A stretch of 64,000 nucleotides of DNA, from NCBI RefSeq assembly GCF_019720895.1, contig NZ_JAHKSH010000003.1:434001-498000 (forward strand), given 5' to 3'. The translations under genes and the position numbers were made by a program. Origin of the DNA: Microbacterium salitolerans (lineage in GTDB: Bacteria > Actinomycetota > Actinomycetes > Actinomycetales > Microbacteriaceae). The notes beneath the pieces are model-generated. The model ran no database searches. It was not told the origin of the DNA and was given only the letters and a program-made list of their open reading frames with translations. Of the stretch, positions 43,866 through 52,054 are shown piece after piece (within the stretch, counting starts at the first letter, position 1; each line of letters opens with the position of its first letter).

Positions 43866-44312
43866 ATGGCCTTCCCAGGAACGATCACCGTCACGACGCC
43901 CGACTTCGCCGATCGCACGCGCATGCCCGATCGGTTCGCCGCCGAGCACGAGGACATCGCGCCGATGATTGAGGTGTCGGGAGTTCCGTCCGAGGCGGTC
44001 GAGCTCGCGCTCATCTGCCACGACCCCGACGCGCCGATCCCGTTCGGCTGGACGCACTGGACGGTGTTCGGCATCGCGCCCGATCAGACCACGATCACGG
44101 CCGAATCGGGCCGCGAGGGCGTGACGACGAAGGGCGAGGCCGGCTACTCGGGTCCGCTTCCCCCTCCCGGCCACGGCGACCACAGCTACTACTTCTGGGT
44201 CTACGCACTGAGCCGCCGGGTCGAGGGCGAGCCGACCCGCGAGGAGTTCCTCCGCGACTACGCCGATGCGGTCATCGAGCAGAACCGCGTGATCGGCATC
44301 TACTCGCGCTGA
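43866..44312 (+). CDS. YbhB/YbcL-type PEBP family protein
   Basis: The 148-residue protein is a bacterial phosphatidylethanolamine-binding-protein homologue: MIEVSGVPSEAVELALICHDPDAPIPFGWTHWTVFGI contains the DPDAP motif, and GYSGPLPPPGHGDHSYYFWVYAL is the anion-binding GxxGPxPPxGxHxYxF segment. Function in bacteria is poorly defined. ATG 43866 has GAGGAG about 6 nt upstream, so the in-frame extension from 43815 is not needed. The gene is immediately followed by the four-copy palindrome array. Confidence 0.88.
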   Translation: MAFPGTITVTTPDFADRTRMPDRFAAEHEDIAPMIEVSGVPSEAVELALICHDPDAPIPFGWTHWTVFGIAPDQTTITAESGREGVTTKGEAGYSGPLPPPGHGDHSYYFWVYALSRRVEGEPTREEFLRDYADAVIEQNRVIGIYSR

Positions 44313-44322
44313 CCGCCCGCCC

Positions 44323-44598
44323 GTGTCCCACAACACGCCGTCACGGCGCACGGGTGACGGCGTGTTGCGGGACACGAGCGCAGGCTCCCTACCGGTGCGT
44401 GTCCCAGGACATGCCGTCACGCCTGGAGGGTGACGGCGTGTTGTGGGACACGGTGTGGACCCTTGCCCGCTCATGTCCCGAGACATGCCGTCATGGCGCA
44501 CGGGTGACGGCGTGTCGTGGGACACGGTGAGGTCCTTGCGGGTGCGTGTCCCAGGACATGCCGTCACGCCTGGAGAGTGACGGCGTGTCGTGGGACAC
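44323..44598. repeat. Array of four 53-bp palindromic elements (copies A-D)
   Basis: Copies at 44323-44375, 44399-44451, 44473-44525 and 44546-44598 each have a 21-bp left arm beginning (G/A)TGTCCC and ending GCCGTCA, an 11-nt loop, and a 21-bp right arm beginning TGACGGCGTGT and ending GGGACAC. They are spaced 73-76 bp start to start with 20-23 bp between. They fill the 291-bp gap between the PEBP gene and the convergent DUF559 gene, where they may also act as terminators. Confidence 0.92.
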
Positions 44599-44603
44599 GG
44601 CCG

Positions 44604-45515
44604 TCAGCCGAACCAGCCGCGTTCGCGCAGCGCATCGCGCACCATCGCCGGGCCGCGTGGCGGATCGCCCCGCAGGTGATGATTGAGGATCCGCACCAGC
44701 ACCCAGCCTTCCGCGCGAACGGCATCCCACCGGTCGGCATCGCGCTCGAACTGCGCCGTGTCGAACGCATGCTGCCGACCGTCGTACTCGACGGCGACGC
44801 GCCACCGGCGGTACGCCATGTCGAATCGTGCGACGAACGTGCCCCGGTGATCGACCAGCTCCCAGTTGAGTTCGGGCTCCGGCAGGCCGAATCGCGCGAG
44901 CGCGAGCCGGAGCTTCGTCTCGCGAGCCGACTCCGACCCGTCGCGTGCCGACTGCAGGGCGCTGCGCAGGATCCGCCCCCGCATATCCCCCATGTCCTCG
45001 ATCTCACTCGACAGCTCCTCCCACGTGCACAGCGGCGACGCGCGGGCGAGCAGCGCGTCAGCCGCCGCGACGAGGTCATCGTGGGGCCAGCGATAGCCCA
45101 CCTGACGCCACGCCCGCACCGGAGACTCGACGAGGAATCCCGAACGGCATGGCTCCGCCGCGAGTTCGCGGCGCTGCAGCCGATGACCATGGATCCCCGC
45201 CGTGCGCGGCTGCGAGTGCGGTCGATGCGCGGACACGTGGAGGGCGAGCGGATCCGCACTCGGCGGGAGCGGGGATCCGTGCAGGGCGAGCGCGGTGTCG
45301 TGGCTGAAGAACTGCCATGGCCGCAGCAGCGGAGCGAGCTCCGCGCAGGCGTCGATCAGCGTCGTCGGTGGGGTCCTGCGCGTGCGGACCGCGTGAAACG
45401 GTCGGCGCAGGTCGCTCGCGCGGAGCCGCTTGTCCGGCACGCAGAACTCCCGAGATTCGGCGACGGTGAACGCTCGCGCACGGAGGGCCGCAGGGAGTGG
45501 TGCCGGTTCGTACAT
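44604..45515 (-). CDS. DUF559 endonuclease-like protein with AbiEi-type N-terminal region
   Basis: The 303-residue protein has an N-terminal segment (about 1-190) resembling actinobacterial AbiEi/antitoxin-type proteins: TVAESREFCVPDKRLRASDLRRPFHAVRT, FFSHDTALALHGSPLP, VESPVRAWRQVG. It ends with a DUF559 domain of the Vsr/PD-(D/E)XK kind, with MAYRRWRVAVEYDGRQHAFDTAQFERDADRWDAVRAEGWVLVRI. The EYDGRQH motif supplies the expected acidic and His residues. ATG 45513-45515 (MYEPAPLP) is chosen; the open frame continues far upstream but through palindrome copies and low-complexity sequence. It is sandwiched between two palindrome arrays. Its biological role is unknown. Confidence 0.75.
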   Translation of the reverse strand: MYEPAPLPAALRARAFTVAESREFCVPDKRLRASDLRRPFHAVRTRRTPPTTLIDACAELAPLLRPWQFFSHDTALALHGSPLPPSADPLALHVSAHRPHSQPRTAGIHGHRLQRRELAAEPCRSGFLVESPVRAWRQVGYRWPHDDLVAAADALLARASPLCTWEELSSEIEDMGDMRGRILRSALQSARDGSESARETKLRLALARFGLPEPELNWELVDHRGTFVARFDMAYRRWRVAVEYDGRQHAFDTAQFERDADRWDAVRAEGWVLVRILNHHLRGDPPRGPAMVRDALRERGWFG

Positions 45516-45660
45516 GTCGGCCAGGGTGGCGGAACGGCGCGGCCAACGATCGCGTCGTTCGCGGCGATTGTGGACGGATCCGCCGATCTCGCCACCTGTG
45601 GACACGCTGACGCCACCCGACACGCAGAGCGGCCCTTGCCCCGCGACAAGCCCACGCCCC

Positions 45661-45713
45661 GTGTCCCAGGACACGCCGTCATCCCGCTGGCGTGACGGCG
45701 TGTCCTGGGACAC
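45661..45713. repeat. 53-bp palindromic element, copy E (perfect)
   Basis: Arms 45661-45681 and 45693-45713 are perfectly complementary over 21 bp, with an 11-nt loop. This is the best preserved of the eight copies in the window. Confidence 0.92.
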
Positions 45714-45734
45714 GGAAGGGGGCACTGCCTGACC

Positions 45735-45787
45735 GTGTCCCACGACACGCCGTTTCGGCACTCCGATGACGGCATGTTGTGGGACAT
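45735..45787. repeat. 53-bp palindromic element, copy F
   Basis: Same geometry as copy E and 74 bp from it start to start. The inner end of the left arm has changed from TCA to TTT and the right arm ends GGGACAT. Confidence 0.88.
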
Positions 45788-45793
45788 GGTCCG

Positions 45794-45821
45794 CCCAGGA
45801 CCCAGGACTCAGGACCCAGGA
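45794..45821. repeat. Four tandem 7-bp units
   Basis: CCCAGGA, CCCAGGA, CTCAGGA, CCCAGGA follow directly after palindrome copy F. This is a simple tandem repeat likely to vary in copy number. Confidence 0.7.
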
Positions 45822-46007
45822 ACCGTTGTCGCGGGGCGCGGCGGCGATCTCGCCCCGTAACACCGACGCAATCTCCATGCCGGAGGATGCCCAGGCAGGG
45901 CACGGAAGAATGGACCGCTTCGCGCTTCCGGCGCGGATCCGCATCATCCATCCCCGACCCGCACCCCCCCTCAGCCTGGCGTGTGGTGAAACTGGAGAAC
46001 ACAGCGC

Positions 46008-47096
46008 ATGAACAAGAGCAGCACCTTCGCGCGTCGCGGCCTCACGGCCGGCGCAGCCCTCGCCGCCGGAGCTCTCGCGCTCACGGCCTGCGGCGGATCC
46101 GGTGACGAGGACTCCGCCGACGGCGATTCGGCGAGCCACGGCGACATCTCCGTGCAGCAGTCATGGATCAAGAACGAGGAGTTCGCGGGGGAGTTCTACG
46201 CCACGAAGTACGGCTACTACGAGGAGGCCGGCTTCGACAGCGTCGACCTCATCGACGGCCCCGATACGGGGGTGGCCGGTCTGCTCTCGGGCCAGATCGA
46301 CATCGCGATCAACGACGCGATCGTCACGGGCGCGGCGATCGCGAACGAGGACGCCCCGCTCACGATCGTCGGCGCGACGTTCCAGAAGAGCCCCTTCACG
46401 ATCCTGTCTCTCGCCGACGGCGGCGACATCGAGACCGTCGATGATCTGAAGGGCAAGAAGATCGGCGTGCAGGACTCGAACGCCGCGCTGTTCCAGGCGC
46501 TGCTCGATGCGAACGGGATCGACGAGTCCGAGCTCGAGGTCGTGCCGGTGCAGTTCGATCCGTCGCCCCTGACCAACGGCGAAGTCGATGGATTCTTCGC
46601 CTACACGACCAACGAGGCGCTCACGGTCGAGCTCGCGGGCAACGAGATCACGAACCTCACTTTCGCCGACAACGGGATGCCCTTCGTCGTCGAGACCTTC
46701 ACGGTGACCGACCAGTTCCTCGCCGAGAACCGCGATCTCGTCAAGGACTTCCTCATCGCCGAGATCAAGGGCTGGGCGCAGGTCCTGAACGATCCCATGA
46801 CAGCGGCCGAACTGGTCGTCGACGAGTTCGGCACCGACCTCGACCCCGACAAGACGCAGGCGGGCATGCAGGCACAGCTCGACCTCATCGTCAGTCGGGA
46901 CACCGAGGCGAACGGCCTGTTCACGGTGACCGACGCGCTGCAGCGGCAGACGATCGAGAGCCTGGCGACCGCGGGCCAGGACGTCGCGGCCGAGGAACTC
47001 TTCGACCTCTCTCTCCTCGACGAGATCTACGAGGACCACCCCGAGCTCGTCGACTATGCGACGCTCGGTGGCGACCTCGCGGCGGCCGCGGAGTAG
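46008..47096 (+). CDS. NMT1/SsuA-type substrate-binding lipoprotein
   Basis: The 362-residue protein has a lipoprotein signal ending LTAC (C28) and the NMT1/THI5-like fold: [65 protein letters not shown] and [12 protein letters not shown]. Such proteins bind pyrimidine precursors, sulfonates, nitrate or aromatic acids. It is followed by one ATPase and two permease genes (46008-49600). The substrate is unknown; riboflavin, pyrimidine or purine-related compounds fit the neighbourhood. Confidence 0.9.
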   Translation: MNKSSTFARRGLTAGAALAAGALALTACGGSGDEDSADGDSASHGDISVQQSWIKNEEFAGEFYATKYGYYEEAGFDSVDLIDGPDTGVAGLLSGQIDIAINDAIVTGAAIANEDAPLTIVGATFQKSPFTILSLADGGDIETVDDLKGKKIGVQDSNAALFQALLDANGIDESELEVVPVQFDPSPLTNGEVDGFFAYTTNEALTVELAGNEITNLTFADNGMPFVVETFTVTDQFLAENRDLVKDFLIAEIKGWAQVLNDPMTAAELVVDEFGTDLDPDKTQAGMQAQLDLIVSRDTEANGLFTVTDALQRQTIESLATAGQDVAAEELFDLSLLDEIYEDHPELVDYATLGGDLAAAAE

Positions 47097-47101
47097 CGAG
47101 C

Positions 47102-47920
47102 GTGGCAGACGCGAATCGGGCCGGTGCCCCGGGCGACCGGGGCACCGGCCTCCACATCGAGGGACTCAGCAAGGTCTTCCGCTCGGGCCGCCGCCAGACG
47201 GTCGCCCTGAAGGACGCCGACCTCCACACGGAGCAGGGCACGTTCCTCTCGCTTCTCGGCCCGTCGGGCTGCGGAAAATCGACCATCCTTCGGATCCTCG
47301 CGGGGCTCGAGGAGCCGACGAGCGGCACGACGCGCGTCGACGGGCACACGCCCGAGGAGCTGAGAAAGGCCGGCAAGCTGGGCATCGCGTTCCAGGATTC
47401 GGCGCTCCTGCCGTGGCGCAGCGTGCGAGCGAACATCCAGCTGCCGTTCGAGGTTGCGGGCTCGCCCGTCGACCGCGCGTACGTCTCCGAGATGATCGAC
47501 CTCGTGGGGCTCGCGGGCTTCGAGAAGGCCAAGCCCGCGCAGCTGTCGGGCGGCATGCGCCAGCGCGTGTCGATCGCGCGTTCGCTCATCATGAGGCCCG
47601 AGGTCCTGCTCTTCGACGAGCCTTTCGGCGCACTCGACGACATGACGCGCCAGCGCCTCAACCTCGAGCTGCTGCGCATCTGGTCGTCGAAGCCGGCGAC
47701 GACGCTGCTCGTGACGCACGGCATCGCGGAGGCGATCTTCCTCAGTGACAAGGTCGCCGTCATGAGCCCGCGTCCCGGACGCATCACGGCCGTCATCGAC
47801 ATCGATCTGCCGCGGCCGCGCACTCGAGAGATGATGCGGACCCCGGAGTTCCACGCGTACGTCGACGAAGCGTCCGATCTGCTGTTCGGATCCGACGGCC
47901 CCACCGACGATGACTTCTGA
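47102..47920 (+). CDS. NrtD/SsuB-type ABC transporter ATP-binding protein
   Basis: The 272-residue ATPase has GPSGCGKST (Walker A), [12 protein letters not shown] (Q-loop of this branch), [15 protein letters not shown] and [15 protein letters not shown]. It pairs with the NMT1-type lipoprotein encoded 5 bp upstream and two permeases downstream. The GTG start is the only one that keeps the short gap and the N-terminal [10 protein letters not shown]. It overlaps the next gene by 11 bp. Confidence 0.92.
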   Translation: MADANRAGAPGDRGTGLHIEGLSKVFRSGRRQTVALKDADLHTEQGTFLSLLGPSGCGKSTILRILAGLEEPTSGTTRVDGHTPEELRKAGKLGIAFQDSALLPWRSVRANIQLPFEVAGSPVDRAYVSEMIDLVGLAGFEKAKPAQLSGGMRQRVSIARSLIMRPEVLLFDEPFGALDDMTRQRLNLELLRIWSSKPATTLLVTHGIAEAIFLSDKVAVMSPRPGRITAVIDIDLPRPRTREMMRTPEFHAYVDEASDLLFGSDGPTDDDF

Positions 47921-48737
47921 GCGTCCCGCACGGCTCCCCGGGTGGGCGACGTCGGTGCTGGGCGGCGTCGCCATCATCGCGTTCTGGTTCCTCGCCGCGT
48001 GGCTCTGGCGTCTCGGCGTCGCGGCGGATCCGGAGGCCCCCGCGAGCAGGGCCGACGCGATTCCGTACCCGCAGGACGTCGTGGCGTCGGTGACGTCGGC
48101 CGGCGCGGAGTACTTCGCCCGTCACTTCAGCGTCACTCTCGCTGAGGCCGGGATCGGATACCTCGTCGGCAACGTGCTCGCGCTGGCGTTCGCGTCGCTC
48201 GTGCTCGTGATCCCCGCGATCGAGGGGATCGTCGTGCAGATCGCGACGATCACGTACTGCATCCCGATCGTGGCGATGGGGGCGGTGCTCATCGTCATGA
48301 CGCCGATCCCCGAGGCGGGGGAGCCGGCGCTCACGCCGATCATCCTCGCGGGCCTCAGCGTGTTCTTCACGACGGTCGTCGGCGCCCTGCTCGGTCTGAA
48401 GGCGGCGGACAGAGGCGCGCTCGATGTCGTCGCGGTGTACGGCGGATCCCGGTTCACGCAGCTCCGCAAGGTGCGGGTCGTCGCGGCGCTCCCTGCGATC
48501 CTCAATGCTCTGCAGATCGCCGTGCCCGCCGCGTTCCTCGGGGCCGTGCTCGGCGAGTTCTTCGGGAAGGTCGAGACGGGTGTCGGGCGCGCGATGATGA
48601 TCGCGCAGACGAACGTCGACGCGCCGCTCGTGTGGGCGCTCGCCCTCACCTCGGGTATCGCCGCGCTCGCGGGCTACGGCGTCCTGGGCCTCATCTCGCG
48701 CGCCGCGGCACCCTGGTCGAGGGGAGCGGCGGCATGA
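47910..48737 (+). CDS. SsuC-type ABC transporter permease 1
   Basis: The 275-residue protein has six predicted helices. It has the BPD_transp_1 cytoplasmic loop [46 protein letters not shown], with the EAA-type contact region. It overlaps the ATPase gene by 11 bp and the second permease by 4 bp. Two different permeases in one operon suggest a heterodimeric channel. Confidence 0.9.
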   Translation: MTSERPARLPGWATSVLGGVAIIAFWFLAAWLWRLGVAADPEAPASRADAIPYPQDVVASVTSAGAEYFARHFSVTLAEAGIGYLVGNVLALAFASLVLVIPAIEGIVVQIATITYCIPIVAMGAVLIVMTPIPEAGEPALTPIILAGLSVFFTTVVGALLGLKAADRGALDVVAVYGGSRFTQLRKVRVVAALPAILNALQIAVPAAFLGAVLGEFFGKVETGVGRAMMIAQTNVDAPLVWALALTSGIAALAGYGVLGLISRAAAPWSRGAAA

Positions 48738-49600
48738 CGCACGTCTCGATGTCAGATGCGCCGGGCGGCGCCCTCGAGCGCGAGATGCGCCGCGAGCGCA
48801 CGCGCGCGATGTGGCTCGCCCTCGGCCGCCGCCTCGCGCTGTTCCTCCTCATGATCGCCGTCGTGCTCGTGATGTGGCAGGCGCTGCTGGTCGTCTTCGG
48901 CGTCAGCGACTACGTCGGCAAGGGGCCGCTCGACGTCTGGCAGTGGCTCGTGACCGACGACGAGGCGGCGGAGAACCGGGCCCTCATCTTCGGGCGCCTC
49001 GGCATCACGCTCGGGCACGCGTTCCTCGGATTCGTCGCCGGGCTCGTGCTCGCGCTCCTCGTCGCGCTGCTGTTCCAGCTGTCGCGGGGCATCGAGGCGG
49101 CGCTCATGCCGGTCGCGATGCTGCTGCGATCCGTCCCGCTCGTCGCGATGGCGCCCGTCATCACGTTGATCTTCGGGCGGTCGGTTCTCGGCGTCGCCGT
49201 CATCGGCGCGATCGTCGTGCTGTTCCCGGCGCTCGTGAACATCGTGTTCGGCCTGCGCTCGGCGTCGCCGCAGATGAACGATCTCATCGCGGTGTACGGC
49301 GGCGGCACGGTCACGCAGCTCGTCAAGGTCGCCCTGCCGGCCTCGTTGCCCGCGTTCTTCGCGGCCGTGCGGATCTCCGTGCCCGGCGCCTTCACGGGAG
49401 CCCTCCTCGCGGAGTGGCTCGCGACGGGCGACGGCATCGGCGGATCCCTGTCCGGCGCCATCTCGCAGGCGAAGTTCACGGAGGTGTGGGCGGCGGTCGC
49501 CGTCACGACGGCCGTCGCGCTCGTGCTCTACAACGTCGTGCAGATCCTCGAGGACGTCGTCCTCGCGCGCATGGGCATGCGCGCCCAGCGCGGGGTCTGA
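48734..49600 (+). CDS. SsuC-type ABC transporter permease 2
   Basis: The 288-residue protein has a cytoplasmic charged N terminus, six predicted helices and the contact loop LIAVYGGGTVTQLVKVALPASLPAFFAAVRISVPGAFTGALLAEWL. It parallels permease 1 and shares the YGG motif, so the two arose by duplication and probably form the heterodimer. It ends at a 15-bp perfect terminator. Confidence 0.9.
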   Translation: MTHVSMSDAPGGALEREMRRERTRAMWLALGRRLALFLLMIAVVLVMWQALLVVFGVSDYVGKGPLDVWQWLVTDDEAAENRALIFGRLGITLGHAFLGFVAGLVLALLVALLFQLSRGIEAALMPVAMLLRSVPLVAMAPVITLIFGRSVLGVAVIGAIVVLFPALVNIVFGLRSASPQMNDLIAVYGGGTVTQLVKVALPASLPAFFAAVRISVPGAFTGALLAEWLATGDGIGGSLSGAISQAKFTEVWAAVAVTTAVALVLYNVVQILEDVVLARMGMRAQRGV

Positions 49601-49606
49601 CACGCG

Positions 49607-49650
49607 GCGGCGGCCTCGCGGATCCGGGGAGGGGCCCGCGAGGCCGCCGC
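49607..49650. terminator. Bidirectional 15-bp terminator
   Basis: GCGGCGGCCTCGCGG (49607-49621) pairs perfectly with 49636-49650 over a 14-nt loop, between the importer operon and the convergent SDR gene. Confidence 0.75.
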
Positions 49651-49660
49651 GCGATCGAGG

Positions 49661-50413
49661 TCAGACGGCCGTGTAGCCGCCGTCGATCAGGTAGTACGCG
49701 CCCGTGACGAACGAGGCGTCGTCGCTGAGCAGGAAGCGCACGACCTTCGCGATCTCGTCGGAGCGGCCGAGGCGGCCGAGGGGGTGCTTCGCGACGAGGC
49801 CCTCCTTCACCTCAGCGGGAGCGCCCGCGAGGAGCGGGGTGTCGATGTAGCCGGGGCCGACCGCGTTGATGCGCAGGCCCTGAGCGCCGTACTCGGCGGC
49901 CGCGTTCTTCGTGATGCCGACGACCGCGTGCTTCGTCGCCGTGTACGCGCCGTTGCCGACAGCCGCGACGGTGCCGTGGATCGACGCCATGTTGACGATC
50001 GCGCCCTCCTCGGCGCCGGCCTCGAGGATCGCCGGCACCTGGTAGCGCATGCCGTACGCGACGCCGTTGAGGTTGATGCCGACGACCGTGTCCCACGCGT
50101 CGATGGCCATCTCGCCGATCGGCGCGCTCGCGCCGCCGATGCCCGCGTTGTTGAAGGCGTAGTTCAGCTTGCCGTAGGTCTCCTTCGCGAACGCGACGGC
50201 CTTCTCGCTGTCCTCCGCGACGGCCGTGTTGCCCTCGAACGCCGCGGCCTCGCCACCGGCTGCCGAGATCTCGTCGACGACGCGCTGCGCCGCATCGAGC
50301 TTGATGTCCGTGACGACGACCTTGACGCCGAGCGTCGCGAGCTCCTTCGCCGTCGCCTCGCCGATGCCGGATCCGCCGCCCGTGACGAGCGCGACCTTGT
50401 TGTCGAAAGCCAT
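49661..50413 (-). CDS. SDR-family NAD(P)-dependent oxidoreductase
   Basis: The 250-residue classical short-chain dehydrogenase has TGGGSGIG (residues 11-18), NNAG, the Ser of NMASIHG, YTATK (catalytic Tyr-x3-Lys) and a C-terminal FVTGAYYLIDGGYTAV. D36 in VVTDIK at the end of strand 2 suggests NAD preference. The substrate is unknown. GGAGG lies just before the ATG. It is convergent with the NMT1-type importer and divergent from the purine permease. Confidence 0.92.
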   Translation of the reverse strand: MAFDNKVALVTGGGSGIGEATAKELATLGVKVVVTDIKLDAAQRVVDEISAAGGEAAAFEGNTAVAEDSEKAVAFAKETYGKLNYAFNNAGIGGASAPIGEMAIDAWDTVVGINLNGVAYGMRYQVPAILEAGAEEGAIVNMASIHGTVAAVGNGAYTATKHAVVGITKNAAAEYGAQGLRINAVGPGYIDTPLLAGAPAEVKEGLVAKHPLGRLGRSDEIAKVVRFLLSDDASFVTGAYYLIDGGYTAV

Positions 50414-50578
50414 ATCTGCCTCCAGAGAGAATCGATGATTCCATCCGTGTGAATGGAAACTCCTGTCAGACTACGCCTGCATGCGCGACGTGGGTCCGTT
50501 CGTCGCTTCCCGTTCACCGAGAGGAGACCCGCCCGCGCTCCCTCCTTTATCGCAGGCCGCTGTGACACGATCTTCCGC

Positions 50579-52027
50579 ATGAGCGCGGCCCCAGCCACCA
50601 CGAGAAATCCGATCGATCGCTTCTTCCAGATCTCGGAACGCGGATCCACCATCGGCACCGAGATCCGAGGCGGCCTCGTCACCTTCTTCGCGATGGCGTA
50701 CATCGTCGTCCTCAACCCGCTGATCCTCGGCACGACGCCCGACGGCACCGGTCAGCTGCTGGGCGGCGGATCCGCGGGAGACGCCCCGAACCTCGCCATG
50801 ATCGCGTCGGCGACGGCGCTCATCGCGGGCGTCCTGTCGATCCTCCTGGGTGTGATCGCGAACTTCCCGATGGCGATGGCGGCGGGCCTCGGCCTCAACG
50901 CCGTCGTCGCGTTCTCGATCGCCGGCATCGAGGGAGTCACCTGGGCCGACGCGATGGGCGTCGTCGTGATCGAGGGCGTCATCATCCTCATCCTCGTGCT
51001 GACGGGATTCCGAGCCGCGGTCTTCAAGGCCGTCCCGACCGCGCTCAAGACCGCGATCGGCGTCGGCATCGGCCTGTTCATCACCCTCATCGGGCTCGGC
51101 AACGCGGGCTTCATCACGGGCGACGGCGCCACGATCCTCGCGCTCGGCAACCTCGGCACGTTCCCGATCCTCGTGTTCGTCGTGGGCCTCGTGCTCACGA
51201 TCGTGCTGCACGTGCGGCGGGTGCGGGGTGCGCTGCTCATCTCGATTCTCGTGGCGACCGTGCTCGCGGTGGTGATCGAGAACACGCTGCACCTCGGCGC
51301 GCGCTCCGCGGACAACCCCGGTGGATTCAACTCCCCGCCGGCGTTCACGGGCGTCTTCGCCATGCCCGACTTCTCGCTGATCGGGCAGTTCAACCTGCTC
51401 GGATCCGTGCAGAACATCGGCGCCGTCACGCTCATCCTGCTCGTCTTCTCGCTGCTGCTCGCCGACTTCTTCGACACGATGGGCACGATGGTCGCGGTCG
51501 GCGGCGAGGCGCACCTGCTCGACGCGGAGGGCAACCCGCCGCGGGCGAATCGGATCCTGCTCGTCGACTCGCTCGGCGCGATCTTCGGCGGCATGGGATC
51601 CGTCTCCTCGAACACGGCCTTCGTGGAGTCGACGTCAGGCGTCGCGGAGGGAGCGCGCACGGGCCTCGCGTCGATCGTGACGGGCGTCGCGTTCCTGCTG
51701 GCGACGCTGTTCGCGCCGCTCGTCGCGCTCGTGCCCTACGAGGCGGCGGCTCCGGCGCTCGTCCTCGTCGGCTTCCTCATGATGACCCAGATCTCGGGCA
51801 TCGACTGGAAGAACGTCGACGTCGGGATCCCCGCGTTCCTCACGATCGCCGTCATGCCGTTCACATACTCGATCTCGGACGGCATCGGCGCAGGCTTCGT
51901 CGCCTTCGTCATCGTGAAGATCGCGCGCGGGAAGGCCCGCGAGGTGCACTGGCTGATGTGGCTCGTGTCCGCACTGTTCGTCGTCTACTTCCTCGTCGAG
52001 CCGATCCGCGCCTGGATCGGGGCGTAG
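50579..52027 (+). CDS. AzgA/PbuG-type purine permease (NCS2 family)
   Basis: The 482-residue membrane protein has the AzgA-like signatures: RFFQISERGSTIGTEIRGGLVTFFAMAYIVVLNPLIL at the start, ANFPMAMAAGLGLNAVVAFS, LLADFFDTMGTMVAVGGEAHLLD, and a late GSVSSNTAFVESTSGVAEGARTGL. This family imports adenine, guanine and hypoxanthine with protons. It is next to the xanthine dehydrogenase operon and can supply hypoxanthine for oxidation to urate. ATG 50579 is the first start that gives the family N terminus. Confidence 0.92.
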   Translation: MSAAPATTRNPIDRFFQISERGSTIGTEIRGGLVTFFAMAYIVVLNPLILGTTPDGTGQLLGGGSAGDAPNLAMIASATALIAGVLSILLGVIANFPMAMAAGLGLNAVVAFSIAGIEGVTWADAMGVVVIEGVIILILVLTGFRAAVFKAVPTALKTAIGVGIGLFITLIGLGNAGFITGDGATILALGNLGTFPILVFVVGLVLTIVLHVRRVRGALLISILVATVLAVVIENTLHLGARSADNPGGFNSPPAFTGVFAMPDFSLIGQFNLLGSVQNIGAVTLILLVFSLLLADFFDTMGTMVAVGGEAHLLDAEGNPPRANRILLVDSLGAIFGGMGSVSSNTAFVESTSGVAEGARTGLASIVTGVAFLLATLFAPLVALVPYEAAAPALVLVGFLMMTQISGIDWKNVDVGIPAFLTIAVMPFTYSISDGIGAGFVAFVIVKIARGKAREVHWLMWLVSALFVVYFLVEPIRAWIGA

Positions 52028-52054
52028 GAGCTCTCCGCTGCGCCGGTCGTCCCC

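Larger units (their letters stand above)
45516..46007. other. 492-bp intergenic region with palindromes and a heptamer repeat
   Basis: This gap holds palindrome copies E and F and the CCCAGGA repeat at 45794-45821. The remainder (45822-46007) contains the likely promoter region of the NMT1-type importer and a CTGGAG ribosome site before ATG 46008. I see no gene; the long minus-strand open frame across it is a by-product of GC-rich palindromes. Confidence 0.6.

Noticed and set aside
44323-44598. CRISPR-like array: four repeats at regular spacing
   Set aside because: The unit is a 53-bp near-perfect palindrome with a variable loop, intervals are only 20-23 bp and partly similar to each other, and there are no cas genes nearby.
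45516-46139. Upstream extension of the DUF559 gene to 46139
   Set aside because: The extension runs through palindromes and the promoter and signal-peptide region of the NMT1-type lipoprotein gene; family-like sequence begins at MYEPAPLP.
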